Assembly (NCBI GenBank): GCA_013215295.1
Contig: JABSOZ010000020.1
Span: forward strand, 1 to 64,000
Length of the DNA stretch: 64,000 nucleotides
DNA from: Colwellia sp.
GTDB taxonomy: Bacteria; Pseudomonadota; Gammaproteobacteria; Enterobacterales; Alteromonadaceae
Direction of reading: 5' to 3'
Shown here: positions 17,542 to 26,164 of the stretch, one piece after another
Layout: each line of letters opens with the position of its first letter
How positions within the stretch are numbered: position 1 is the first letter of the stretch
The notes under the pieces: model-generated
Databases searched by the model: none
Told to the model about the DNA's origin: nothing
The model's input: the letters and a program-made list of their open reading frames with translations, nothing else
Position numbers and translations under genes: made by a program

Positions 17542-20511
17542 ATGAAACAGTTCTCTCGAAATAAGTTAAACCTAGCGTGTATACATGCTATAGCCGTACT
17601 AACCTTTAGTGCACAGTCAGCTTTGGCGGCTGAAGAAGCAAAAAAAGCAACCACCGATGAAACCGAAGTGATTCAAGTAACAGGGCTACGTGGCTCGTTA
17701 TTTGAAGCGGTTAACCGTAAACGCTTTAATGATGTGATTTCTGATACCATTGTTGCTGAAGACATTGGTAAAATGCCTGACAGAAATATCGCCGAAGCAT
17801 TACAACGTATTACCGGTGTAAGCATTAACCGTGAAGATGGTGAAGGTACTGAAGTTACGATTCGTGGTATTGCGCCAAATTTAAACTTGACCTTGATCAA
17901 CGGTCAAACCATGGCCTCTGCGGGTGATGGTCGCGGTATTGATTTTAGTAGCATGCCTTCTTCAATGATCTCTGCCATTGAAGTATATAAAACACCTGAA
18001 GCCAGCCATATGGAAGGTAGTATCGGTGGTACCGTTAATATTATTACCGCCCGTCCTTTAGATGTTGGTGAAAGCAAAGGCACGGCTTTTGTTGAATCGG
18101 TTTATAATGAAAATAATGAAGAAACCTCTCCAGCCTTCGCTTTTTCTTATACAACAGCGCTAACCGATACTTTTGGTATTGCTGCCGCTGTTTCACATGA
18201 AGCAATTAATACTCGAACTGATGGCATTAGTAACTGGAGCTGGGGACAGACTTCTACGGGAGCGCATTATCCAACACGTTGGGGTGTTCAAACTAATAGT
18301 CGCGACCTTGAGCGTGATTCATTGATGGTTAACCTGCAATGGCAACCAACAGATGCTCTCAACCTTTATTTGGATAGCACTTACTCTAAAGTAAGTGAGG
18401 AAGTAGATCTTACTAGCTTTACGTCTTGGCTCCCTAGTGGCACTGCCGACTTGGTAGAAAGTTCTATTGTTACCGACTCGAAAACCAATACCGTCACAGA
18501 ATTCATTGCCGATAGTACATATATTCAAACGGGTGATGAAGGTACAGATTCCGAGGTTGATACGTTAACATTACAGTTAGGTGGCGAATACGAGTTAGAT
18601 AACCTCACTATCTCTGCAGGTGTAGGTTACTCTGAAGCAAAAACTGACCAAATGGAACAAAAAATATACAACTATGATCACTGGTGGTGGAATGGCGATA
18701 GACATGACGCGAAATACGTTATGGGCGCTGATAATCAATGGGGTTATTTTAATCCTAACGACGAAGCTTATCCTGATTTTTATGATCCTAGCATCGACAA
18801 TAACCATGAAGGTGAAGGCTTTGAAGGTTGGGGTGGTGACCTTAACCGTTTAGTTCAAGGCTCAGTTGACCGCAACCCACAACAAAATACTGACAAAGAC
18901 ATCTCCGCTCATGTTGACTTTGAATATGCGCTTGATGACAACGACTATATCAGCTCGCTTGAAGCCGGTATCCGCTGGAACGAGCGTTCAAAAACTGTCG
19001 TATCAGATGAAGTAAATCTTGGTCCATGGCAAATCGCCATGGCAGATGAAAATGGCGTGGTTGATCCCTGGTTGTTAATGAATGGTACATTGTTTCATGA
19101 TCAGAGCTCTGCACGTTATGAGCCAGTTAACTTTTTTGGTGGTCATGCCGCTACGGGCATTCCAACAGGTTGGAATTCGATTCAGAGCTTTGAACAAGCC
19201 GAAACTGCTTATGTTAACTGGATTAACGACCTCCATGGTTTTACCGATGATGGTGTCGGAACTTATATCACCGATTTTGATGGTGTATTTGAAGCTATCG
19301 GAGCCACAGCAGATAGACGTGGCTCTTCCGATAACACAGAAACGACGCTAGCGGTTTATGCACAAGCAAACCTTTATTTACTTGATGGTGACTTAACGGG
19401 TAATGTCGGTGTTCGTTACGTAACAACAGACCTAGAGAGCTTCGGTTTAACGGGTGACGCTTTAGCTGCGAGAACTGGCGGACCACTGACTGAGCTTCAT
19501 TATAAGCATGACTATAGCAATATTTTACCAAGTATTAACTTAAGTTATAAGCTACAAGATGACATGGTATTACGTTTTGCTGCGGCAACGGTAATCGCTC
19601 GACCTGATTTTAGCCAAGCAACTGCCGGCGGCAAGTCTTCCGTCGATGGTTGGATGGAGCTGGATTATGAGGGTATTCAAGATGAAGATAGCTATGAAGA
19701 TGGTAATGTTTATCTAGACCCTTATGAAGCGAACCAGTTTGATGTCTCTTACGAATATTACTTTAGTGAAACAGGCATGTTCTCAGCCGGTCTCTTCTAT
19801 AAAGACATCAGTTCTTTTGTCTATGAAGATGTAATAATAGGTCAAACAGTCGTTGATGGCTTAGAAACCGAGCAGTTTACCCGTCTTCCGTTTCTTAATG
19901 CAGAACATGTAACTTGTAACTGTAGAAATACTCCAGACAACCAACCTGTTGACTATCCTCTATACTTTGAAAGCTATACTAAACCTGTTAATGGTGATGG
20001 CGGATTCATTAGAGGTCTAGAGTTAGGTTTCTTGACCACCTTAGAAATGATCCCTGGCATGGAAAATTATGGTGTTCAAGCTAACTATACGCTAGCAGCG
20101 AGTGAAGCAGATTTTGCTAGTGCATCAAATCCAGACGTTGATCTACCTTTTGAGAATCAATCTGAACATAGCTATAACCTAACGGGTTTTTATGAAGGTG
20201 AAGATTTAATGGTTCGCCTTGCTTATAACTGGCGCTCTGAATCATTAAATGAAATATCAAACAGTCTTGACGGTTATAGCGTTTGGAATGATTCTTATGG
20301 TCAACTAGATGCGTCATTTAGCTATAACATTACCGAAACTATTTCTGTGATTGGTAGTGTTAGTAACTTACTTGAAGAAAGTCAAAAACAATTCAAAACT
20401 CTTATGACTGAAGGTAACTTAATAAAAGGTGATAATGTGCCAACGAATCGTAACTATCTTCAAAGTTATAATGGCCGTACTTTCCGTTTAGGTGTTAGAG
20501 CAACATTCTAA
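17542..20511 (+). CDS. TonB-dependent receptor (outer-membrane oligosaccharide transporter)
   Basis: Outer-membrane active transporter, 989 residues. Signal peptide about 1-29 (cleavage after SALA) and a TonB-box-like VIQVTGLR near residue 45. A plug domain follows (about 55-170) with GKMPDRNIAEALQRITGVS, INREDGEGTEVTIRG, and SIGGTVNIITARPLD at its end. The long 22-strand barrel ends in GRTFRLGVRATF, with the C-terminal Phe required by the Bam machinery. Receptors of this subtype in Alteromonadales commonly sit in carbohydrate loci without a SusD partner, and no SusD is present here. Operators and a sigma-70 promoter lie upstream and a terminator follows. Likely cargo is red-algal galactan oligosaccharide, by context. 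Confidence 0.93.
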   Translation: MKQFSRNKLNLACIHAIAVLTFSAQSALAAEEAKKATTDETEVIQVTGLRGSLFEAVNRKRFNDVISDTIVAEDIGKMPDRNIAEALQRITGVSINREDGEGTEVTIRGIAPNLNLTLINGQTMASAGDGRGIDFSSMPSSMISAIEVYKTPEASHMEGSIGGTVNIITARPLDVGESKGTAFVESVYNENNEETSPAFAFSYTTALTDTFGIAAAVSHEAINTRTDGISNWSWGQTSTGAHYPTRWGVQTNSRDLERDSLMVNLQWQPTDALNLYLDSTYSKVSEEVDLTSFTSWLPSGTADLVESSIVTDSKTNTVTEFIADSTYIQTGDEGTDSEVDTLTLQLGGEYELDNLTISAGVGYSEAKTDQMEQKIYNYDHWWWNGDRHDAKYVMGADNQWGYFNPNDEAYPDFYDPSIDNNHEGEGFEGWGGDLNRLVQGSVDRNPQQNTDKDISAHVDFEYALDDNDYISSLEAGIRWNERSKTVVSDEVNLGPWQIAMADENGVVDPWLLMNGTLFHDQSSARYEPVNFFGGHAATGIPTGWNSIQSFEQAETAYVNWINDLHGFTDDGVGTYITDFDGVFEAIGATADRRGSSDNTETTLAVYAQANLYLLDGDLTGNVGVRYVTTDLESFGLTGDALAARTGGPLTELHYKHDYSNILPSINLSYKLQDDMVLRFAAATVIARPDFSQATAGGKSSVDGWMELDYEGIQDEDSYEDGNVYLDPYEANQFDVSYEYYFSETGMFSAGLFYKDISSFVYEDVIIGQTVVDGLETEQFTRLPFLNAEHVTCNCRNTPDNQPVDYPLYFESYTKPVNGDGGFIRGLELGFLTTLEMIPGMENYGVQANYTLAASEADFASASNPDVDLPFENQSEHSYNLTGFYEGEDLMVRLAYNWRSESLNEISNSLDGYSVWNDSYGQLDASFSYNITETISVIGSVSNLLEESQKQFKTLMTEGNLIKGDNVPTNRNYLQSYNGRTFRLGVRATF

Positions 20512-20590
20512 TCTGGGCAAAGCTTGATTGCGATAGCTGTTCATAGCATATCGTAGTTAATCGATAACCATGTTATCTACTAAATAAACT

Positions 20591-20619
20591 TCAGGCTTCA
20601 TTAGGGGCCTGATTTTTTT
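20591..20619 (+). terminator. Rho-independent terminator after the TonB receptor gene
   Basis: Six-base stem TCAGGC/GCCTGA with a ten-base loop followed by seven T residues. A weaker second hairpin (GCAGT/ACTGC, then T-rich) follows at about 20635-20656. The GH117 gene downstream therefore probably has its own promoter. Confidence 0.8.
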
Positions 20620-20741
20620 ATGCTTAAATAAAGTGCAGTAAACTGCTGTTTTTTTTAACGAGTAAATGCTTTATTTAAGTAGCTATTCAATTATCTGCAC
20701 CAAGCAAGTCAATGAGAAATAACCCACTGAGGTAAGTATTC

Positions 20742-21944
20742 ATGTTAGCAAAACTACCAAAAGATAAGCCCGAAGGTTTAAGTCATGCCATGCAACGTCT
20801 TTATGATGTTTGGCCTAATCCCGATGACAGAGACAATGAATTTTTCACCAACTTTAAATATTCTCGTATTACCGCCATCGGTAAAGATAGCCAAGTTTCA
20901 CGACGTGACCCAACTAAAGTTATTCTTGTGGGCGATACTTATTATGTTTGGTATACCCGCAGAGCAACACAAAGTGATCCCGTGGGCATGGAAAGATGCA
21001 GCGAGACTCTGCCGGCGGTAGATTGGGATCTGGCTGAGATTTGGTATGCCACCAGTAAAGATGGTTTTGACTGGCAAGAGCAAGGTGTTGCGGTGGAAAG
21101 AGCACCTTTAGGCCAATACGGTGACAGATCGGCCACCACTCCAGATATTCTGGTGTTCAAAGAGAAATACTATCTTTATTTTCAAAGCTTCACTGGCACA
21201 TTTCAAAGTGCTAAGGGCGATCATTGTGATGTTAGTATGGCTTGGGCCGATTCAGCTGACGGTCCTTGGACCCGCTGCGAAAACAGCATTTTAGATTTAG
21301 GTGATGAAGATCAGTGGGACGGCGGCGCGATTCATGATCCCTACCCGCTAGTTTATCAAGGCAAGATCTGGCTATTCTACAAGGGTCAGCCAATTTCAAA
21401 AGAAAAAGACTGGTTGGTCAGAGCGCAAGGCGTGGCTATCGCTGATACCCCCGAAGGTCCTTTTGTTAAACCAAACATCAACCCATTATTAAACTCCGGC
21501 CATGAGACCTTTCTGTTCCCTTATAAAGAAGGTATTGCCGCCATGTTGTGTGTTGATGGTCCCGAAAAAAATACCATTCAATATGCTGCTGATGGCATTA
21601 ATTTCAATATTATGGCGACGGTTACTTGTCCACCTGTGGCTGGCGGGCCATTTTGTCCTGATGCCTTCACTGATAGTAATGACGGCCAAGGAATCTCGTG
21701 GGGATTAAGCCATATTAGTGAGAGTACCATTAATCCAAGTGATGCAAGACGGGTGGTTGAAAGTAATTCATTTTTGGTAAGATTTGATTGTGACTTACAA
21801 CAAGGTTCGAAGAATGCCTATTTTAGAAACCCAAGAGATCAAGTCGGACGTTATGATGAAGCAACTTTTTTTCAGCCGACCATGGCACTAGAACCGCATA
21901 TAAAAGCAGATCTTATTGCCAAAGATCGAACAAATAAAACATAA
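20742..21944 (+). CDS. GH117 alpha-1,3-(3,6-anhydro-L-galactosidase) (neoagarobiose hydrolase type)
   Basis: Cytoplasmic beta-propeller enzyme of 400 residues with no signal peptide, predicted to split neoagarobiose into 3,6-anhydro-L-galactose and D-galactose. The N-terminal helix pair (LSHAMQRLYDVWPNPDDRD) matches the domain-swapped dimerisation segment of neoagarobiose hydrolases. Asp56 in SRRDPTK, Asp199 in GAIHDPYP and Glu255 in NSGHETF are the expected catalytic or metal-associated acids, and VDWDLAEIWYATSKDG is typical of the active clade. It is longer than the other copy through an insertion after WYTRRATQSD and a C-terminal extension. A GAGGTAAG-type ribosome site precedes ATG. No TTGTTAACAA site is seen immediately upstream. 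It converges on the kinase gene with a 16-bp gap. Confidence 0.92.
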   Translation: MLAKLPKDKPEGLSHAMQRLYDVWPNPDDRDNEFFTNFKYSRITAIGKDSQVSRRDPTKVILVGDTYYVWYTRRATQSDPVGMERCSETLPAVDWDLAEIWYATSKDGFDWQEQGVAVERAPLGQYGDRSATTPDILVFKEKYYLYFQSFTGTFQSAKGDHCDVSMAWADSADGPWTRCENSILDLGDEDQWDGGAIHDPYPLVYQGKIWLFYKGQPISKEKDWLVRAQGVAIADTPEGPFVKPNINPLLNSGHETFLFPYKEGIAAMLCVDGPEKNTIQYAADGINFNIMATVTCPPVAGGPFCPDAFTDSNDGQGISWGLSHISESTINPSDARRVVESNSFLVRFDCDLQQGSKNAYFRNPRDQVGRYDEATFFQPTMALEPHIKADLIAKDRTNKT

Positions 21945-21960
21945 AACTCTTATAAAATAA

Positions 21961-22899
21961 TCAAGCCAGAGGAATTATTGCTTTGCTAAAACAAGCTTTT
22001 GGCACAATGGCTCCTTTGTGCTGAATAACACAGCCGGCAACGTTTGCTGCATATATAACAGAACTTTTTACCGATTTACCGCTTTGTCTAGCACTCAAAT
22101 ATCCTCCGTTAAAAGCATCTCCTGCGGAAGTGGTATCAACGACTTCCGTTACTGGAATAATGTCGATTTGAGTTCGCCTACCTTCCACACTAATCAGCAC
22201 TTCCAAATCACCATTTTTTATAATGATTTCACCGATGCCTTTAGCTTCTAAATGACTGGCAATTTCAGCTGCACTTTTGTGATTGTATAGATTTTTATGA
22301 TCATCGACGCCAGGTAATACTACGTCTGATAGAGAATAAGCCATCTCGAACGCATCTTTGGCTTTGTTGGGGGAAGACCATAGCGCAGGACGGTAATTAG
22401 GATCAAAAACGATTTGGCAACCGTTAGATCGACGGCACTCTATAAATTCCCAGAAATTTACTAAGTCATCAGGAGATAAAATTGCCAGTGAAATACCGGA
22501 AAAAAATATTGTAGTGACAGACCTGAAAGCCGTTTTATCGGTGTCTTTTTTGATAAATTTCACTAGGTGTCTAGCGGCAGAGTTTTCTCGCCAATAATCA
22601 AAAGTTCTTTCACCATATTGGTCGATATTAATGATATACAAACCCATTTTATTTGATTTACAGCGATATAGATAACGACTGTTAATCTCTTCACTTGCCA
22701 TTAAACTTAGCAATTGAGAGCTCATTTTATCTTCACCAATAACCGATAAAAAACTCACTTGAGCGCTTTCTTTTAAACAGCGCTTGATATAAACCCCGGT
22801 ATTAAATACATCACCAGCAAAACTTTGTTTATATTCGCCGAGTTCATTGCTTTGAGATAACTCGATCATACACTCACCTATCATTAACAAGTGGGGCAT
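21961..22899 (-). CDS. kdgK: 2-keto-3-deoxygluconate kinase, PfkB family
   Basis: Phosphorylates KDG to KDPG, the last sugar-acid activation step before aldolase cleavage. At 312 residues it has the family size. The PfkB C-terminal signature is VDTTSAGDAFNGGYL with catalytic base Asp261; YWRENSAAR near residue 102 is typical of KdgK enzymes and contacts the keto acid. The N terminus MLIGECMIELS-like segment (MIGECMIELSQ) is also characteristic. The ATG overlaps the stop of a 41-codon membrane-peptide gene (TGATG) and has AAAGGA upstream. It shares a divergent control region with the cycloisomerase operon. KDPG aldolase is not in the window. Confidence 0.9.
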   Translation of the reverse strand: MPHLLMIGECMIELSQSNELGEYKQSFAGDVFNTGVYIKRCLKESAQVSFLSVIGEDKMSSQLLSLMASEEINSRYLYRCKSNKMGLYIINIDQYGERTFDYWRENSAARHLVKFIKKDTDKTAFRSVTTIFFSGISLAILSPDDLVNFWEFIECRRSNGCQIVFDPNYRPALWSSPNKAKDAFEMAYSLSDVVLPGVDDHKNLYNHKSAAEIASHLEAKGIGEIIIKNGDLEVLISVEGRRTQIDIIPVTEVVDTTSAGDAFNGGYLSARQSGKSVKSSVIYAANVAGCVIQHKGAIVPKACFSKAIIPLA

Positions 22900-23024
22900 C
22901 AGATTATTCCTTTCATTTGATTGTTATTGTATTCACTCTTGGTTAACCCACCGTTTGCTTCGAGAAGGACAGCTTTAACTGCAATTAATGACATAACTAA
23001 CAGAAAGATGGAGAAAAACAACAT
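22899..23024 (-). CDS. 41-residue putative membrane peptide coupled to kdgK
   Basis: A short open frame with a good ribosome site (AAGGAAA six bases before ATG). It encodes one predicted membrane helix (MLFFSIFLLVMSLIAVKAVL) followed by a polar tail ending QMKGII. Its TGA overlaps the kdgK ATG by one base, so kinase translation is probably coupled to it. It could be a true small membrane protein, perhaps a transporter accessory or a remnant of a transporter, or a leader peptide. The ribosome site, hydrophobic segment and stop/start overlap together favour a translated frame. I recognise no family. Confidence 0.6.
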   Translation of the reverse strand: MLFFSIFLLVMSLIAVKAVLLEANGGLTKSEYNNNQMKGII

Positions 23025-23073
23025 AGTGTTTCCTTGTTGAAATTTAACTAATAAAAATTTAATTTTTACTTTT

Positions 23074-23125
23074 AGCCTGTTTATGAAAATAGAGAAATTG
23101 ATTATTTCTCTATATTTTTCAGGCT
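23074..23125. other. Long imperfect dyad in the divergent kdgK/cycloisomerase control region
   Basis: Outer arms AGCCTG (23074-23079) and CAGGCT (23120-23125) enclose an inner ten-base perfect inverted repeat, ATAGAGAAAT (23089-23098) and ATTTCTCTAT (23104-23113). No T-run follows on either strand, so a terminator is unlikely. An AT palindrome TAAAAATT-T-AATTTTTA lies at 23052-23068 beside it. It may be an operator for a second regulator, or a leader structure. Confidence 0.5.
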
Positions 23126-23167
23126 ATGTATTGACCTTACCAGATAACTAAGTACACTGCATAGTAT

Positions 23168-23179
23168 ATTGTTAACAAT
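23168..23179. promoter_or_regulatory. Operator palindrome ATTGTTAACAAT before the L-AHG catabolic operon
   Basis: Perfect copy, ending 17 bp before the cycloisomerase ATG, where it would block a promoter or early transcription. The overlapping TATATT could be the -10 box. It fits classical repression and could serve the divergent kinase unit too. Confidence 0.75.
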
Positions 23180-23196
23180 TTACGATTGGCAAAGTC

Positions 23197-24303
23197 ATGA
23201 AAAGTAGTAATAGTGAAATAACAAATATTGAAATTGAATATTATCTAATTCCCCTAGCTGAAGTGTTGAATGATGCAATGCATGGTGACCATACTCATTT
23301 TGAATTAATCCTTTGTCGAGTAACTTGTCAAGATGGTTACCAAGGTGTTGGTTATACCTACACAGGTGGGAAAGGTGGCAAAGCTATTTATTCATTACTT
23401 GAAGATGAGCTTAAGCCGTTCTTAATGAATGAAAATGCCAATCGCATTGAATACCTTAACGACCAAATGGGTTGGCATTTACATTATGTCGGACGTGGTG
23501 GTTTAGTCTCATTTGCTATTTCTGCTGTTGATATAGCACTTTGGGATATTCGTTGTAAGCGTTTAAATCAGCCGTTGTGGTGTGTTGCTGGCGGTGCAAG
23601 CAATAAAACCAAAGCTTATGCGGGTGGGATAGATTTGAATTTTTCTGAGGAAAAATTACTGAATAATATTCGCAATTATTTAGATAAAGGCTTTAATGCA
23701 GTAAAAATAAAAGTAGGCTCACCAGACTATCGTACTGACGTGGCTCGAATTAGCGCTGTAAGAAATTTACTCGGGAAAGATTGTAAATTTATGATCGATG
23801 CTAATTATTCCTTATCTGTTGATCAAGCGATAAAGTTAGCGAATGCCGTAGAAAAATATGATATCTCTTGGTTTGAGGAACCCACCATTCCCGACGATTA
23901 TCAAGGTTATGGTCGTATTGCTGATTGTATAAACATTCCCACCGCTATGGGAGAAAATCTACACACTATTTATGAATTTGGCTATGCCATTGCCCAAGCT
24001 AAACTCAGTTATTTACAACCCGATGCTTCTAATATTGGCGGGATCACTGGTTGGTTAAAAGTTGCAGCCTTGGCAAAAGCGAATAATTTAACGATATGTA
24101 GTCATGGTATGCACGAATTACATGTCTCGTTGATGGCCTCTCAATCTCATGCGGGTTATCTAGAAGTACACTCTTTTCCTATCGATCAATATACCAAAAA
24201 TCCATTAAAGCTAACCGATGGCTTAGCTATTGCTCCACAAGATGCCGGACATGGTGTGATTTTCGATAGAGACTTATTAGCCCCACATCGAATCAAAATA
24301 TAA
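23197..24303 (+). CDS. 3,6-anhydro-L-galactonate cycloisomerase (enolase superfamily)
   Basis: Predicted to open the anhydro ring of 3,6-anhydro-L-galactonate to give 2-keto-3-deoxy-L-galactonate, in the cytoplasm. At 368 residues it is a mandelate racemase/muconate lactonising-type enolase superfamily member. Visible catalytic set: Lys170 and Lys172 (VKIKVG), metal ligands Asp201 (MIDAN), Glu227 (FEEP) and Glu253 (MGEN), and His303 (CSHGMHE). The function within the superfamily is inferred from context: GH117, aldehyde dehydrogenase, two further dehydrogenases and KDG kinase surround it, exactly the set of the published L-AHG route. It is first in a four-gene operon; the next gene follows after 16 bp. 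Confidence 0.88.
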   Translation: MKSSNSEITNIEIEYYLIPLAEVLNDAMHGDHTHFELILCRVTCQDGYQGVGYTYTGGKGGKAIYSLLEDELKPFLMNENANRIEYLNDQMGWHLHYVGRGGLVSFAISAVDIALWDIRCKRLNQPLWCVAGGASNKTKAYAGGIDLNFSEEKLLNNIRNYLDKGFNAVKIKVGSPDYRTDVARISAVRNLLGKDCKFMIDANYSLSVDQAIKLANAVEKYDISWFEEPTIPDDYQGYGRIADCINIPTAMGENLHTIYEFGYAIAQAKLSYLQPDASNIGGITGWLKVAALAKANNLTICSHGMHELHVSLMASQSHAGYLEVHSFPIDQYTKNPLKLTDGLAIAPQDAGHGVIFDRDLLAPHRIKI

Positions 24304-24319
24304 CAAAAAGGTTATTTTT

Positions 24320-25372
24320 ATGAAAACTACAAATCAAAAAAGCACTGTTCAGGCCGCATTATATGTAGGTAATAAAAACTTTGAAATTGCTGAGGTACAA
24401 ACGGTAGTACCAAAAGCAGATGAAGTTCGTTTGGCTGTTGGTTATGTTGGAATATGTGGTACTGATATGCATATTTATCATGGCGTGATGGACCAACGTG
24501 TCGCTCCTCCTAAAGTTATTGGTCATGAAATGTCAGGCACCATTGTCGAAATTGGTGAAGATGTTAATGGTTTTGCTCTGGGTGAAGAAGTAGTCGTTAG
24601 GCCGTTAGATTATTGTGGTGACTGCCCAGCTTGTCATTCAGGCCATAGCCATATTTGTCATAACCTTAAATTTATGGGGATAGATACTCCCGGGGCTTTT
24701 CAGCATTTTTGGACAGTTAAAGCAAGAACGTTACATAAGTTACCCAAATCTGTATCACTTAAACAAGGCGCTTTAATAGAGCCGCTTTCGGTTGCTTGTC
24801 ACGACGTTGCGAGAGCAAGATTAGTCGCTGGTGAAAAAGCCGTCATCATTGGTGGTGGCCCTATCGGCCAATTGGTTGCACAAGTGGCTAAAAGCACCGG
24901 AGCAGAAGTATTAATTTCTGAAGTGAATGAATCGCGATTAGCGTTTGCCAAAGCTAACGGTATTCTTGCGGTTAACCCAATCGAACAAGATCTCGCAGAA
25001 TATGTATCAAGCTGGACTGAAGGAAAAGGCGCTGATGTGGTGTTTGAAGTTTCAGGCGTCAAGCAAGCCATTGAAGCGATGACGGAGATTGCCGCTGTGC
25101 GTGGTCGAATATGTATGGTGGCAATTCACAGTGAAAAACCCGAGATAGACCTGTTTCAATTTTTCTGGAAAGAGCTGGAATTATTAGGTGCACGGGTTTA
25201 CGAACATCAAGACTTTGAGAAAGCGATAGCATTAATTGCCAATAAAGAAATTGATATTGAGCCTTATATTACCTCGGTATCTGAATTGACTGATATTAAG
25301 CAAGCATTCGCACAAATGTCGGGTAATCCACAAGGGCTGAAAGCTTTAGTCTCTTGCCAAACAAAGTGTTAA
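24320..25372 (+). CDS. Zinc-dependent medium-chain dehydrogenase, probable 2-keto-3-deoxy-L-galactonate 5-dehydrogenase
   Basis: NAD(P)-dependent alcohol dehydrogenase of the MDR superfamily, 350 residues. Catalytic zinc residues are visible (Cys46 in GICGTD, His69-Glu70 in GHEMSG), as are the four structural-zinc cysteines (CGDCPACHSGHSHIC is part of that lobe) and a Rossmann motif GGGPIGQLVAQVA. In agar degraders a dehydrogenase of this class, related to L-galactonate 5-dehydrogenase, oxidises 2-keto-3-deoxy-L-galactonate to the 2,5-diketo intermediate. Placement between the cycloisomerase and a KduD-like reductase supports that step, but the substrate is inferred, not shown. An AAAAGG ribosome site precedes the ATG. 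Confidence 0.85.
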   Translation: MKTTNQKSTVQAALYVGNKNFEIAEVQTVVPKADEVRLAVGYVGICGTDMHIYHGVMDQRVAPPKVIGHEMSGTIVEIGEDVNGFALGEEVVVRPLDYCGDCPACHSGHSHICHNLKFMGIDTPGAFQHFWTVKARTLHKLPKSVSLKQGALIEPLSVACHDVARARLVAGEKAVIIGGGPIGQLVAQVAKSTGAEVLISEVNESRLAFAKANGILAVNPIEQDLAEYVSSWTEGKGADVVFEVSGVKQAIEAMTEIAAVRGRICMVAIHSEKPEIDLFQFFWKELELLGARVYEHQDFEKAIALIANKEIDIEPYITSVSELTDIKQAFAQMSGNPQGLKALVSCQTKC

Positions 25373-25397
25373 TAATTAGCAGTAGGAAATTGAAACG

Positions 25398-26162
25398 ATG
25401 ATCTTAAATAAATTTAGTTTAACGGGTAAAGTTGCGCTAGTAACTGGCTGCAAACGAGGTATAGGAAAATCAATGGCCTTAGCCTTGGCAGAAGCAGGAG
25501 CTGACATTATTGGAGTCTCGGCTACATTAGAAGAAGGCTCTGAAATTTCGGCATTAGTGACTAAACTTGGTAGGAAGTTTGATGCTTATAAATGCGACTT
25601 TAGTCAACGTGATGATCTTTATCAGTTCATTAATAAAGTAAAAGAAAATCATCCGGTCATTGATATTTTAGTCAACAATGCTGGCACTATATTAAGAGCG
25701 CCAGCGGCAGAGCATAGTGACGAATTGTTTGATACTGTAATGGAAGTTAACCTTAATGCTCAATTTATTTTAAGTAGAGAGATTGGCAAAGGGATGTTGA
25801 GCCGACAAGCAGGAAAAATCATTTTTACCGCTTCGTTACTGACATACCAAGGTGGGATCACCGTTCCTGGCTATGCAGCAAGTAAAGGTGCAATTGGTCA
25901 ATTGGTTATGGCTTTATCCAATGAATGGGCGTCGCAAGGGATCAATGTTAATGCCATTGCTCCGGGGTATATTGCTACCGATAACACGCAAGCACTAAGA
26001 AGTGATAGCGAGCGTAGCGCGTCAATATTAAATCGAATCCCTCAAGGACGTTGGGGAAAACCGGAAGACTTTATGGGGCCTGTGGTGTTTTTAGCCTCAG
26101 ACGCTTCAACATATATGAATGGTAGTACTGTCCTTGTGGACGGTGGCTGGATGGGAAGATAA
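25398..26162 (+). CDS. Short-chain dehydrogenase/reductase, KduD-like; probable diketo-deoxy-galactonate reductase
   Basis: Classical SDR of 254 residues: cofactor motif [12 protein letters not shown], catalytic Tyr159 and Lys163 in YAASK, and the KduD/2-deoxy-gluconate dehydrogenase-like stretch [19 protein letters not shown]. In the L-AHG route an enzyme of this class reduces 2,5-diketo-3-deoxy-L-galactonate to D-KDG, completing C5 epimerisation with the preceding MDR enzyme. The gene follows the dehydrogenase by 25 bp and precedes the aldehyde dehydrogenase by two. A pure 2-deoxy-gluconate or KDG dehydrogenase role cannot be excluded from sequence alone. Confidence 0.86.
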   Translation: MILNKFSLTGKVALVTGCKRGIGKSMALALAEAGADIIGVSATLEEGSEISALVTKLGRKFDAYKCDFSQRDDLYQFINKVKENHPVIDILVNNAGTILRAPAAEHSDELFDTVMEVNLNAQFILSREIGKGMLSRQAGKIIFTASLLTYQGGITVPGYAASKGAIGQLVMALSNEWASQGINVNAIAPGYIATDNTQALRSDSERSASILNRIPQGRWGKPEDFMGPVVFLASDASTYMNGSTVLVDGGWMGR

Positions 26163-26164
26163 CA

